A stretch of DNA of 64,000 nt from Sphingomonas panacisoli (GTDB lineage: Bacteria > Pseudomonadota > Alphaproteobacteria > Sphingomonadales > Sphingomonadaceae): positions 1,984,001 to 2,048,000 of the forward strand of contig NZ_CP042306.1 of the NCBI RefSeq assembly GCF_007859635.1, read 5' to 3'. The notes beneath the pieces were generated by a model. That model did not search any database and was not told the origin of the DNA. It saw only the letters and a list, made by a program, of their open reading frames with translations. This document shows positions 44,501 through 54,586 of this stretch, one piece after another; within the stretch, counting starts at the first letter, position 1, and every line of letters starts with the position of its first letter. The translations under genes and the position numbers were made by a program.

Positions 44501-45813
44501 AACAGGTTAGCCTTCACGCGCGAGGCGAAATAGCGCGCGCTGGGTTTCAACGTCCGCTTGAATGTCGTGCGATCGACTTCGACCAGGCCGAATTTCTTCG
44601 CATAGCCTGACGTCCACTCGAAATTATCGAGCAGCGACCAATAGAGGTAACCCTTCACGTCGATGCCGTCGTCGATGCACTTCGCGACCTCGGCGATCGT
44701 CGCCTCGATGAACTTCACCCGCGCCGCATCGTCAGTCGTGCCGATGCCGGTTTCGGTCAGATAAACCGGCTTGCCGACATGCTCGGCGGCGTAGCGCAGA
44801 CAGGCGCCGATGGCGTGCGGGTAGTTCTCGTAGCCCATATCGGTCACCGGGACGCTACCGTCGGGCGGCAGCAGCCCCTTGTCGCCGATCCGCAGCCGCG
44901 AATAGGTCTGGACGCCGATAAAGTCCGACTTGCGCGCCGCGTCGATCCAGCCGCCGTACATCGTCGCTTCGGCTTCCTTGGCGCGGTTGTTCGGGCCGAC
45001 GCCCTGGATCTCCTGCATCGACAACGTGACGCCGACCGGCAAATCGGAACGCGCCGCCTTGATCGCGGCATAGCCCTTGGCATGGGCATCGAGCATGACC
45101 GGGTCGATCTTGTCCGGATCGCCGAACAGCATCGAGGAGAATTGCGGCGAATTGGTCCGCCGCCGCGCCGCCGCAATCATATTGCGAGCGTTCTCCGCCG
45201 CTGCGTCGCTCGCGAAGCGCGGCAGGACCCGGCGCAGGCCAAGAATGTTGGCTTCGTTGAACGTGGTCGCCATGCCGATCAGCGGTCCCAGCTTTTCGGT
45301 CGCGCGCCCACAGAAGCGCGCGAACAGATCGGCCCCGTCCGCCACTTCGAACCCGCCGCGCATTGCGAACCACAACGGCACGGTGAAGTGGTTGAAGGTA
45401 ACCATCGGCAGCAGCTTGCGCGCGTGGCACGCCTCCAGCACCTGAACGTAATGGTCGAGCGCAGCCTCGGAGAACATGCCGGGCGCGGGCTCGATCCGTG
45501 CCCATTCGATCCCGAAGCGATAGCAATTGAGACCCAGGCTCGCGGCGATATCCAGGTCTTCCTTGTACCGATTGTAGCTGTCGCACGCATCGCCCGACGG
45601 GTCCTTGAACGCGGTCGGCGTGTTGGTTTCGAGCAGCCAGCTGTCGGAGTTCGTATTGCCCCCCTCGCTCTGGTGCGCGGAAATCGCGGTACCCCACAGG
45701 AATCCCTTGGGCGCACGGCGTCGGGCGGGAAGCGGCATCGCTCCGGCGGCGCCGGTGGCGAGCAATCCTGCGGCGCCGGCGACGACCTGGCGGCGTGTCG
45801 GAGTGATGATCAT
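44497..45813 (-). CDS. Glycoside hydrolase family 1 (beta-glucosidase-like)
   Basis: 438 residues. The N-terminus 'TPTRRQVVAGAAGLLATG' is a likely Tat signal. The (beta/alpha)8 domain has the GH1 entry motif 'GFLWGTAISAHQSEGG', the acid/base Glu187 in 'TTFNEANI' and the nucleophile Glu354 in 'YLTETGIG'. The usual TENG reads TETG, a small departure. Probably splits beta-glycosides in the periplasm. Coupled to a DUF3089 hydrolase and preceded by a carboxylesterase. Confidence 0.92.
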   Translation of the reverse strand: MIITPTRRQVVAGAAGLLATGAAGAMPLPARRRAPKGFLWGTAISAHQSEGGNTNSDSWLLETNTPTAFKDPSGDACDSYNRYKEDLDIAASLGLNCYRFGIEWARIEPAPGMFSEAALDHYVQVLEACHARKLLPMVTFNHFTVPLWFAMRGGFEVADGADLFARFCGRATEKLGPLIGMATTFNEANILGLRRVLPRFASDAAAENARNMIAAARRRTNSPQFSSMLFGDPDKIDPVMLDAHAKGYAAIKAARSDLPVGVTLSMQEIQGVGPNNRAKEAEATMYGGWIDAARKSDFIGVQTYSRLRIGDKGLLPPDGSVPVTDMGYENYPHAIGACLRYAAEHVGKPVYLTETGIGTTDDAARVKFIEATIAEVAKCIDDGIDVKGYLYWSLLDNFEWTSGYAKKFGLVEVDRTTFKRTLKPSARYFASRVKANLL

Positions 45814-45842
45814 GTGCTTTTCCTATCGCGTGGAGTTGCGGA

Positions 45843-47366
45843 TCAGCGAACCGTGATCGTCGCCCATTTGCTGACCGAAAAGGCCATCGTCGCCGCCTTC
45901 GCCTGCTCCTGGATCGGGGTGAGTCGACGCGGCTGCGTCTTCGGGCCGACGTAGAGATACGTCGTCGGCAGGGACGTGACCGCGGGCCAGTTCGGTGCAC
46001 CCCCACCGTTCGGGTTGCCGGTGCGCGCGAAGTTGACCCAGTAATCGCCCATCAGCTTCGACACTTCGGCGTCGCGCGCGTCCCAAGCGTGCTCGACCGG
46101 CTTGGTCCCGAACACATATTCGACCTCGCCGCCATGATCGGTTCCCGCAGCGCCGGCGCGCTGATCGACCGGCACCTGATCGAAATAATAGACGTACGTG
46201 TTGGGATTCACCGCCGCCTGCTTGTCGGCAATCGCGAACGACGGCAGCACGAAGCCGACATCCTCGGCAAGATCGATCACCGCCTTGTCGCGCGGCTTGC
46301 CCGTCATTGCGATATAGCCGTCGAGCAACGGACCGAATTGCTCGCCCAACAAACCCTTCGCCGCCGGCTCGGTCATGCCGCCCAGGCTCGATTCGTTCGA
46401 ATTGCCGCCGATCATCAGCGGGATCTTCATCTGCTCGCCGCGGTAGAACGGGTCGCCCGGACTGCGCGTCACGACCTTGCCGTCGATGAACGGGAACGAG
46501 CGGCCGTTCTTGATGACATCGGCGAGCGGGATCGCGCGGAGCTGGTCGGCGGTCGCATCCTTCAGGCCCAGGCTGTTGGTCCACATCGTGCCCAGCATCT
46601 CGGCATTGATCGCGCCGCCGCGGATCGGGGGCAGCACGCTGCCGCCGGCGCCGGATTCTGAAATCGCTTTCTGGAACAGTCCGCGCGACGCCGGCGAGCT
46701 CATCAGGATCTGCACCGACCCCGCCCCTGCCGACTCGCCGAAGATCGTGACGTTACCAGCGTCGCCGCCGAAGTTCGCAATGTTGCGCTTCACCCATTGC
46801 AACGCCGCGATCTGGTCCATGATCCCGTAATTGCCGAGCAGTCCGTTCGGGTCTTCCTTGGTCAGCCCGGGATGCGCGAAGAAGCCGAGCCGGCCCATGC
46901 GATAATTGATCGTAACGATCACCGCGCCGCGGTTCGCCAGCGCCGTGCCGTCGTACAGCGGCACGCCCGCCGCACCGTACGTGAAGCCGCCGCCATGAAT
47001 CCACAGCATGACGGGATATTTGCCAGGCTTGGCCGGGCGCCAGACGTTGAGGAACAGGCAGTCCTCGCTCTTGGGCCCGACCTGCGCCCAGGGTTCCGTA
47101 TGCGCGTCGTCCTGCGGGCAGGCGAAACCGAATTTGTTCGCGTCGCGAACGCCGGTCCATTTCGGCGCGGGCTGCGGCGCTTTCCAGCGCAACGGACCGA
47201 CCGGCGGCGCGGCATAGGGAATGCCCTTGAACACCAGCAACTTGCCTTCGGCCGCACCCGCCAGCGTGCCGGTATCGATCTTGACCTGAGCCGACGGCCC
47301 CTTCGCCGCCGCCGGCATGACAGCGGCAAGCGCGACCGACATCGCGAGCAACGAACGTAACTGCAT
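45843..47366 (-). CDS. Type-B carboxylesterase
   Basis: 507 residues from the ATG at 47364-47366, chosen because AAGGGAG lies nine bases upstream; it abuts the alternative ATG at 47375. Signal peptide about 1-21. 'GPKSEDCLFLNVWRP' and 'VTIFGESAGAGSVQILM' are the two carboxylesterase type-B signatures (Ser in GESAG). 'GTDHGGEVEYVFG' carries the catalytic His. Substrate likely an ester of an aromatic or sugar compound. 29 bases before the GH1 gene. Confidence 0.93.
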   Translation of the reverse strand: MQLRSLLAMSVALAAVMPAAAKGPSAQVKIDTGTLAGAAEGKLLVFKGIPYAAPPVGPLRWKAPQPAPKWTGVRDANKFGFACPQDDAHTEPWAQVGPKSEDCLFLNVWRPAKPGKYPVMLWIHGGGFTYGAAGVPLYDGTALANRGAVIVTINYRMGRLGFFAHPGLTKEDPNGLLGNYGIMDQIAALQWVKRNIANFGGDAGNVTIFGESAGAGSVQILMSSPASRGLFQKAISESGAGGSVLPPIRGGAINAEMLGTMWTNSLGLKDATADQLRAIPLADVIKNGRSFPFIDGKVVTRSPGDPFYRGEQMKIPLMIGGNSNESSLGGMTEPAAKGLLGEQFGPLLDGYIAMTGKPRDKAVIDLAEDVGFVLPSFAIADKQAAVNPNTYVYYFDQVPVDQRAGAAGTDHGGEVEYVFGTKPVEHAWDARDAEVSKLMGDYWVNFARTGNPNGGGAPNWPAVTSLPTTYLYVGPKTQPRRLTPIQEQAKAATMAFSVSKWATITVR

Positions 47367-47423
47367 CAGGCTCATCTCCCTTGGCGCGGTTCGTCGAGCA
47401 GTGCCCGCGATCCGTTCAGAGCC

Positions 47424-47457
47424 ATTAAGATATTAATTCATTCGCTAGTCAATATCT
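47424..47457 (-). promoter_or_regulatory. Promoter of the carboxylesterase-GH1 operon with overlapping operator
   Basis: On the minus strand TTGACT (47452-47447), 17 bases, then CTTAAT (47429-47424) form a good sigma-70-like promoter. AGATATT (47451-47457 read on this strand) and AATATCT (47428-47434) form a perfect 7-bp inverted repeat whose halves overlap both hexamers, as expected for a repressor site. Confidence 0.6.
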
Positions 47458-47497
47458 GAAGCAGTCGAATGCCCGCCGCAGCAACAGGATGCGCGCG

Positions 47498-48718
47498 TCA
47501 AAGGTCCTTCAAAACGACCTCGGGGTCCGCGAGTTTTGCAGGATCGACGGACAGGCCCTCGACGACCAGTCGGCGTCCCTGGACGTAATCGCGAACCATG
47601 TTGACGCAGTCGAACGCGATGACGCGCCCGTCGCGCAGATAGACGACGCTGAACTTGCGCGTCACCGGGTCGCCGCGGACCACCGTTTGGTCGTGGCCGG
47701 TGGACAGACCGATGGTCTGGAGCTTGAGGTCGTATTGGTTCGACCAGAACCACGGCACCGCGTCGTAGCGCACATCCTCGCCGAGTATCTGTTTCGCGAC
47801 GACGCTTGCCTGGTCGTGCGCATTCTGCACCGATTCGAGGCGGATGACCGCGCCTTGGGCGTAGCCGTTGGGATGCGCAGCGCAGTCGCCGATCGCGTAG
47901 ATGTCGGGCAGCGTGGTGCGACACGCATCGTCGACGACCACGCCGTTGCCGGTCACCGCGCCAGCGTCGGCCAAGGACGAGACCTCCGGCAGGATACCGA
48001 TCCCGACCACAACCATGTCGGCCGCGATCACCGCGCCGTCGGTCAGGTGCACACCGGTGACGTGGCCGCCCTCGCCTTCGATGCGATCGACCGCCGCGCC
48101 GAGCCGGATATCGACGCCGTGCGCGCGGTGCTCCCTTTCGAAGAACCGGGACAGCGGTTCGCCGGCGACCCGGGCCAGCACGCGATCGAGCGCTTCGATC
48201 AGTACGACCTCCTTCCCCGCCTTGGTCAGCACGGCCGCGGCTTCCAGCCCGATATAGCCGCCGCCGATCACGACGGCGCGCCGGACGTCGGGCAATTCGG
48301 CGATCATACGATCGGCATCGGCGCGGTTGCGCATGGTGTGGATGCCGGTCAAATCGTGTCCGGCGCAGGCCAATCGCCGAGGCGTGCCGCCCGCCGCCCA
48401 GATCAATTTGCCGTAGCCGATTTCCCCGCCGTACGCCGTCGTTACCCGATGCGCGGCAGGATCGACCGTCACCACTCGCCGCCCGGCCAGCAGCGTCACA
48501 TCGCGCTCGACCCAGAACGCCAGCGGCCGCAGGCAGGATGCGGTCGAACCTTTTTCGCCCGACAGATACTCCTTCGACAGCGGCGGCCGCTCGTACGGCG
48601 GATCGGGCTCGTCGCCGACGATCGCGATCGATCCGCTATAGCCGCCCTGACGCAGCGCAATAGCCGCCTGCGCGCCGCCATGGCCGCCGCCAACGATAAG
48701 GACGTCGAAACTGCTCAT
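47498..48718 (-). CDS. FAD-dependent NAD(P)H:ferredoxin/rubredoxin reductase-like protein
   Basis: 406 residues. 'VLIVGGGHGGAQAAIALRQG' is the FAD-binding fold, 'PPYERPPLSKEYLSG' the class signature, 'AVVIGGGYIGLEAAAVLTKA' the NAD(P)H fold and 'YAIGDCAAHPNG' the second FAD motif; a reductase C-terminal domain follows. Such proteins (BphA4/ThcD type) pass electrons to a ferredoxin for a dioxygenase or P450. No ferredoxin or oxygenase is adjacent. 49 bases after the LuxR gene. Confidence 0.9.
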   Translation of the reverse strand: MSSFDVLIVGGGHGGAQAAIALRQGGYSGSIAIVGDEPDPPYERPPLSKEYLSGEKGSTASCLRPLAFWVERDVTLLAGRRVVTVDPAAHRVTTAYGGEIGYGKLIWAAGGTPRRLACAGHDLTGIHTMRNRADADRMIAELPDVRRAVVIGGGYIGLEAAAVLTKAGKEVVLIEALDRVLARVAGEPLSRFFEREHRAHGVDIRLGAAVDRIEGEGGHVTGVHLTDGAVIAADMVVVGIGILPEVSSLADAGAVTGNGVVVDDACRTTLPDIYAIGDCAAHPNGYAQGAVIRLESVQNAHDQASVVAKQILGEDVRYDAVPWFWSNQYDLKLQTIGLSTGHDQTVVRGDPVTRKFSVVYLRDGRVIAFDCVNMVRDYVQGRRLVVEGLSVDPAKLADPEVVLKDL

Positions 48719-48767
48719 CTCCGGCCTTTCGTATCGCGATCACAACCGTCGCGATAGGTCGGACGCC

Positions 48768-49874
48768 TCAGGAGCGGTGGAGCAGCAAACGGACCAGGTC
48801 GGCCTGACGGCGCGTGCCGGTCTTGGCGAAGACGGCGCTGAGCTGAGCACGGACGGTATGAACCGACACCCCGATCCGGTCGGCGGCCTCGCGTAGGCTC
48901 TGACCCTCGGCGATCGCGGTCGCCAGTCGCCCTTCGGCAGCGGTAAGATTGAACCGCGCGCGCGCGTCGAGTTCCGCGCCCAGTGCGGGCGGTTGTGCGT
49001 CGTTGACCGACACCAGCATCAGCGGTTCGCTGCTCAGCATCGCCCGGCTGCGCGCACCGACCGGCGACACCGTGACGGCAAACCGCCGCGTCGATCCGGT
49101 ACGGCCCAGCGTCAACGCCGGCGGCATTTCCTTCCCCGCCAACACCGCCGCGTAGAGTCGCTGGAGGTGGGCATCACTCGCCGCGTCCATGGTTCGCAGC
49201 TGGCCGCCGGTAATGTCCAGCGCACCCTCTTCCGACACGAATCGCCGCGCTGCCGCGGTCATCCGCTGCACACGTCCGGCGCGATCGACGAACAGCAGCC
49301 GCTGATCGGTCGTGTCGAGCATCGCGTCGAGATCGTCGCGCGCATTCTGTTCGACGCGCAGCCGCCGCGTAATCGCCGAGGCGCGCACCAGATGCGGTTG
49401 ATATCGCCGCGCGATCGCGATCTCGTCCTTGCTGAACGCACCCCGATCCTCCTGCCGTGCGATGCTGATCGACGAGACCATCGTGCCGTCGAGCCCGAGC
49501 CGTAGGAACATACTCTGTTCGGCGCCGAGCCGGGCGAGGAATTCGTTGAAATAGGGCGTCTTGCGCAGTTCGTCGCGATCCATCCATTCGGCGTCACGCA
49601 CGATCGTCGGCAGCCAGCCGCGCATATACTGGACCGGGTCGTCGACGATCGCGAGCGGGTTGTCCGCCGCCCAGCGCGAAAGATATTCCTCCATCACCGC
49701 CGGATCCTGCCGCACCGGCTGGCCGGCACCTTCTCCGGTTACGATATCGAGTTCGGTCGTCACCGCGGTTTCGGCGCCGATCGCGTCGCACAGCTGCTCG
49801 ATGGCGACGTTCCACGCACCGGGCGTGAACGGCGCATCGTAGATCAGGTCGATCAGTTCGGCCGCTTGCCCCAT
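48768..49874 (-). CDS. LuxR-type HTH transcriptional regulator
   Basis: 368 residues from the ATG at 49872-49874. The C-terminal HTH (about 305-365) reads 'FNLTAAEGRLATAIAEGQSL' and 'IGVSVHTVRAQLSAVFAKTG'. The larger N-terminal part has no recognised sensor domain and lacks the acyl-homoserine-lactone signature (no W..Y..D pattern), so quorum sensing is not implied. It may control the downstream reductase and esterase genes. A GGGGGAGGGG ribosome site lies 9-12 bases upstream. Confidence 0.88.
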   Translation of the reverse strand: MGQAAELIDLIYDAPFTPGAWNVAIEQLCDAIGAETAVTTELDIVTGEGAGQPVRQDPAVMEEYLSRWAADNPLAIVDDPVQYMRGWLPTIVRDAEWMDRDELRKTPYFNEFLARLGAEQSMFLRLGLDGTMVSSISIARQEDRGAFSKDEIAIARRYQPHLVRASAITRRLRVEQNARDDLDAMLDTTDQRLLFVDRAGRVQRMTAAARRFVSEEGALDITGGQLRTMDAASDAHLQRLYAAVLAGKEMPPALTLGRTGSTRRFAVTVSPVGARSRAMLSSEPLMLVSVNDAQPPALGAELDARARFNLTAAEGRLATAIAEGQSLREAADRIGVSVHTVRAQLSAVFAKTGTRRQADLVRLLLHRS

Positions 49875-49906
49875 GTCCGGCGTCGCCCCTCCCCCAAGGA
49901 TAACTT

Positions 49907-49935
49907 TATATATAGCAATGGTATCGTTCGGCCAA
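49907..49935 (-). promoter_or_regulatory. Promoter of the LuxR-type gene
   Basis: On the minus strand TTGGCC (49935-49930), 17 bases, then TATATA (49912-49907) give a credible sigma-70-like pair about 33 bases before the start codon. Confidence 0.5.
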
Positions 49936-50065
49936 TCCCGCGAATGCTCTGGAGGCCCTGTCCCGATCTGGGGCAAAGCGAAAAAATATCGTACGTTTAG
50001 TACAAACGGCTGATGCGAGCCCCCGACGAGCGACCCTAACCAATCGTTAACTTCGAGAGCCGGTG

Positions 50066-50087
50066 CGCCCCCGAGTCGGTGGGGGCG
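50066..50087 (+). promoter_or_regulatory. Leader hairpin of the PEP-CTERM gene
   Basis: CGCCCCC (50066-50072) and GGGGGCG (50081-50087) form a perfect 7-bp stem with an eight-base loop, 35 bases before the start codon. It may stabilise the long mRNA. The remaining 247-base gap to the LuxR gene holds the promoters of both divergent genes; no sigma-54 site is apparent. Confidence 0.4.
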
Positions 50088-50121
50088 ATCGGCGATTGTA
50101 TGGTTCATGAGGGGGTAGTTC

Positions 50122-53100
50122 ATGTCTTCGCTCGCGCTTCGCCGTTTGGCTCTCGCTTCGACCAGTCTCGCCATGGTGGCCGGACTCCCATCCGCCGCCC
50201 ACGCAGCCACGTGCAGCTGGCTGACCGCCGCCGGCAACTGGGCGACCACCGGCAATTGGAGCTGCGGCGTCGTACCCACGGGCGCGGATGACGTGGTCAT
50301 CACCATTGCGGGGGGCACGGTCAGCTTGACCGGCGCGGTCGGACAGGCGTCGACGCTGACGCTCGGCAGCGGCAACACGCTCAACGTTTCGGGGACCGAC
50401 CTCATCGTCGGCAGCACGCTGACGAACAACGGCACGATCACCTTCGGCGGAAACGCGCGGTTCCGCTCGGGTGGCACGCTCAACATCGACGGCACCGGCA
50501 CGATCGCGCTCGACAATAGCGGAGGCTATGCCCGCATCGGCGAGTTCGGCGGCACGTTCAACTTCGGGTCGGGCCAGACGATCCGCGGCCAGGGCGAACT
50601 CGGGTTCGGCCAAGGCACGTTCAGCAACGCCGGATTGGTGTCGGCCGACATTTCGGGCGCGACATTGGTCGTCGATACCGCCGGGGGCAATGGGTCGACG
50701 TCGTTCGTCAACACCGGCATCATGCAAGCGACCGGCGGCGGCATCCTCAGGTTCGACGGCGGCGGCTACGACAACAGCGCGGGCACCATCCGCGCGATCA
50801 ACGGCGGCACCGTCGCGATCGCCAACGACGCCCGCATCATCGGCGGGACGCTCAGCAATAGCACCGGCGGCATGCTGACGACCGCACCCGGCAACACATC
50901 CTATCTGCAGAACGTGACCGTTATGTCGGGCAGCAACCTCGTCATGGGCGCGAATTCGGATATCCTGGTCAACGGCGCGCTGACGATCAACGGCACCCTG
51001 ACGACGGCGGCGGCCACGCGTCTGCGCGCCGAGACGGCGAACGTCACGCTCAACGGCACGGGCGACATTCTGCTCGACAATTCGGTCAGCTATGCGCGCA
51101 TCGGCGAATTCGGCGGCAACTTCACGATCGCGGCAGGCCTGACGGTGCACGGCGCCGGCGAGCTCGGCTTCAACAACGCGAGCTTCACGAACAACGGGCT
51201 GGTGTCGGCGGATGCGTCGGGACGAACGCTTGTCGTCGATAGCGCTGGCAACAACGGCAGCACGTCGTTCGTCAACACCGCAATCATGCAGGCGACCGGC
51301 GGCGGCACGCTGCGGTTCGACGGTGGGGCCTACGACAATAATGCCGGCGTCATTCGCGCGACCAACAGCGGCATCGTGCTGATCAACAATGACGCACGGA
51401 TTATCGGTGGGACCCTGACGGGTAATACGGGCGGTACCATCACGACCAGCGGTACGTCCTTCCTGCAGAACGTGACATTGAGCGCGGGAACGCCGCTCAA
51501 CATGGGGGCGAACTCCGACATCATCATCAACGGCACCCTGACCAACAACGGCACGCTGAACATGGGCGCGAGCACGCGCCTGCGTGCCGAAGGCGGCGGC
51601 GTCGTGACGATCAACGGCACCGGCAATATCGTGATGAATGCGGGTCCCGGCGTCTACTCGCGGATCGGGGAGTTCGGCGGGACCTTCATCTTCGGATCGA
51701 ACCAGAACGTATCCGGATCGGGCGAGATCGGCTTCAACAACGCGCTGATCGCCAACAACAATTTGTTCACCTTCGCGGCGGGCAGTAACGTGAACATCGA
51801 CGGCGCCGGCGGCAATGGCGGCGTCAGCGGCGGACTGGGCGCGGGCGGCAACGCCGGGTTCCTCAACAACGGGACGATTCTGGCCGACAATAGCTCGGTC
51901 CATATTCTCGGCGGCCTGTACGACAACCAAACCGGCGTCATGCGCGCGATCAACGGCGGCACGGTCGAGATCAACAACGACGCGCGCATTGTCGGCGGCA
52001 CGCTGAGCACGGCGACGGGCGGCACTATCACAACGGCCGGAACGTCCTTCCTGCAGAACGCGACACTAGCGGCGGGCAGCAACCTCGTCATGGGCGCGAA
52101 CACGGATGTTCTCGTCAACGGCACGCTGACGACCAACGGCACGTTCCGGATGGCGGCCAGCACGCGGCTGCGCGCCGAGAGCGCCGGCGCCGTCACGCTG
52201 AACGGCACCGGCGACATCATCCTCGATAACAGCGCGCCCGGCTCCTATTCGCGCATCGGCGAATTCGGCGGCAATTTCACGCTCGCGTCAGGCCTGACGA
52301 TCCACGGCCAAGGCGAGATCGGATTCAACAATGCGAGCTTCACCAACAGCGCGTTGATCTCGGCGGACGTGTCCGGCGCGACGCTCGCGATCGATCCGGC
52401 CGGCGGCAACGGCACGGTATCGTTCATCAATAAGGCCATTCTGCAAGCGACCAACAGCGGTACGCTGTCGATCGGCGGCGGCGACTATGACAATGCGACG
52501 GGCATCATCCGGGCGGTCGGCAACGGCACCGTCATCCTGCAGAACGACGCGCGCATCATCGGCGGTTCGCTGACATCCAACACCGGCGGTCTGATCACCA
52601 ACGCGTCGGGCCAATACTTCCTGCAGAACACGACGCTGACCGCGGGCAGCAACTTGACGATGGGGGCCGCTTCCGACCTCCTCATCAACGGGACGCTGAC
52701 GGTCAACGGCACGCTGACGACGGCGGGCTCGACGCGGTTGCGCGCCGAGGGTGCGGGTGCCGTGACGATCAACGGCACCGGCAACGTCATCCTCGACAGC
52801 TCGGCCGGCTATTCGCGTATCGGCGAATTCGGCGGCGCCTTCACCTTCGGGTCGGGGCTGACCGTTCAGGGGTCAGGCGAGATCGGATTCAACAATTCCA
52901 TCCTGACCAACAACGGACTGATTTCCGCCGATGCCGGCACGGGGATGAACCTCGACGTCGCCGGCGGCAGCGGCGGCGTGAGCGGCGGGCTCGGCACCAG
53001 CGGCATTGCCGGATTGTTCAACACCGGCACCATCCAGGCCGCCAACGGCAAGACGATGTCGGTCCAGGGTGGCCTTTACGAAAATAGCGCAACCGGTACG

Positions 53101-54515
53101 ATCGGCGCGATCGGCGCGGACAGCCAGTTCGTGATGAACAACGACGCCAACCTAGCGAACCTGCAGGCGGGCAACGTCCTCAGCCTGGGCAACTACGTCT
53201 CATCGACGACCGGCGCGGCGAGCACGCTGTCGTTGCGCGGCACGGGAGCCAACAGCATCGAGACGATCGGCACGGGTGGTGCGACGACCGACACCATCGT
53301 CACGCTGTCCGGCGCGAATTCAGTGTTCAACGTCACCAACTTCAACACCGGCGTGAACACGACGCTCGACAGCACGCTGACCACGGTTGCTCGCTCGGGT
53401 CGCTTGAACATCCTGGGCGGTCGCGACTTCAACGTCGTCGGCGGGTCGGGCAGCCTGACCAATAACGGCATCGTCCAACTCGGCGGCGGCGCGCTGACCT
53501 CGACGGCGTCGGCCGGCACCAACACCGGCCTGATGACCGGGTTCGGGTCGATCGGGTTCAACATCACCAACAGTGGCACCGTAGAGGCGGCCGGCGGGAC
53601 GCTGGCGACGCGGACCATCACCGGCACGACCGGCACGATGCGCTCGAACGCCGGCGGGACGCTCGACATTTCGGGCGGTGCAGCGGACTCGACCACCGGG
53701 TTTCTGACCAACAACGGCAATCTGACGCTGGGCGCCCGGAGCGTCACCGTCACCAGCGACTATCAGAATGCGAACTTCGGATCGGGCAATGCGTTCGTCG
53801 CGCACTCCAACGTCAGCGGCAGCGGGCTGATCCTCGCCGCCAGCGCGACGATGGATCTGTCGGGACCAGGCTTGAGCGGCAACACGCTCAACGTCGGCAA
53901 CGTTCGCCTGGGCACAACTTCACCTCGACCGACCCCGATCTCGCGCCGGTCGCCCTCGCCGCGCAGCAAGTCAACTATGTCGGCACCGTCACCGAACTGG
54001 CGATCGCGGAAATCACCAAGGCTGCGGGTACGGGAACGCTCAGTGGATCGGCGCAGAACTACATCCTCGACCTCGGCTCGTTCGCCGCGGGGGCGGGATC
54101 GGTCTCGACCGACCTCGGGGTGCGCAACGCCAATCTGGGCCAGTCCTATTCGGAAATGCTGGCCGGCCTGTTCGCCTCGTCGGGTAGCACCGGCTACACC
54201 TTCGCGGACACGCCGTTCTCGGGCCTGACCGGGGGCAGCACCGACACGAACAACCTGCTGACCTTCAACTATACCGGGCTGGGTGCGGGTATCTACAACA
54301 ACACGCTGACCTTCAGCGGCCGCAGCCAGTATGCGGGCCTCAACGACTTCGCGCTGACGCCGATCACCATCACCGTCCGCGCGACGGTGACCGGTACCGG
54401 CCCGGTCGATCCCGGCGCGGTACCCGAGCCCGCGACCTGGACGATGATGATCCTCGGCTTAGGCCTGATCGGCGGGTCGATGCGTCGGCGCACCGCGCAG
54501 CGCACCGCCGCGTAA
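50122..54515 (+). CDS. Giant repeat protein with PEPxxWA-CTERM tail (apparent frameshift)
   Basis: Signal peptide 1-28 ('LPSAAHAATCSW'), then a Gly/Thr/Asn-rich beta-helix made of five long repeats, each containing 'ARIGEFGG' or 'SRIGEFGG'. The first frame continues to 54228 but becomes unlike the rest after 53910. The other frame, from CAC at 53913, continues sensibly ('HNFTSTDPDLAPVALAAQQV') and ends in 'AVPEPATWTMMILGLGLIGG' and 'MRRR', a PEP-CTERM signal for exosortase processing. Joined, the protein would be about 1,464 residues. The break is a missing base near GGG (53910-53912): sequencing error or real mutation. Likely surface or extracellular matrix protein. Confidence 0.85.
50527..52950 (+). 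repeat. Five long tandem repeats inside the PEP-CTERM gene
   Basis: The segment encoding (A/S)RIGEFGG recurs at about 50530, 51093, 51658, 52248 and 52812, giving repeat lengths of about 563, 565, 590 and 564 bases (188-197 residues). Each unit also contains 'NDARI.GGTL' and 'F(L)QN.TL..G..L.MGA.SD'. Units are diverged at the base level, so this is an old expansion and not a recent tandem copy. Confidence 0.75.
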
Positions 54516-54527
54516 GGCAGTCCCTTG

Positions 54528-54558
54528 CGCAGGGTAGGCGCAACATGCCTACCCTGCG
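54528..54558 (+). terminator. Hairpin after the PEP-CTERM gene
   Basis: A perfect 12-bp stem (54528-54539 with 54547-54558, seven-base loop) lies 12 bases after the stop codon and 28 bases before the next start. A short TTTT follows at 54567-54570. It likely terminates or partly attenuates transcription into the two small genes. Confidence 0.6.
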
Positions 54559-54586
54559 TCGTGGCATTTTGAAGGGGGGGTCTTCC

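Noticed and set aside
44779..45954. Long plus-strand open frame opposite the GH1 gene
   Set aside because: Shadow frame; the GH1 catalytic motifs on the other strand are decisive.
48768..49874. Quorum-sensing receptor
   Set aside because: Only the LuxR-type HTH is shared; the autoinducer-binding signature and a LuxI synthase gene are absent.
50047..51930. Minus-strand open frame of over 600 codons opposite the PEP-CTERM repeats
   Set aside because: It mirrors the periodic GC-rich repeats, has no domain and would cover the promoter and start of the supported gene.
53898..53916. Programmed ribosomal frameshift in the PEP-CTERM gene
   Set aside because: No X-XXY-YYZ slippery heptamer or obvious downstream structure; a missing base in a GGG run is the simpler explanation.
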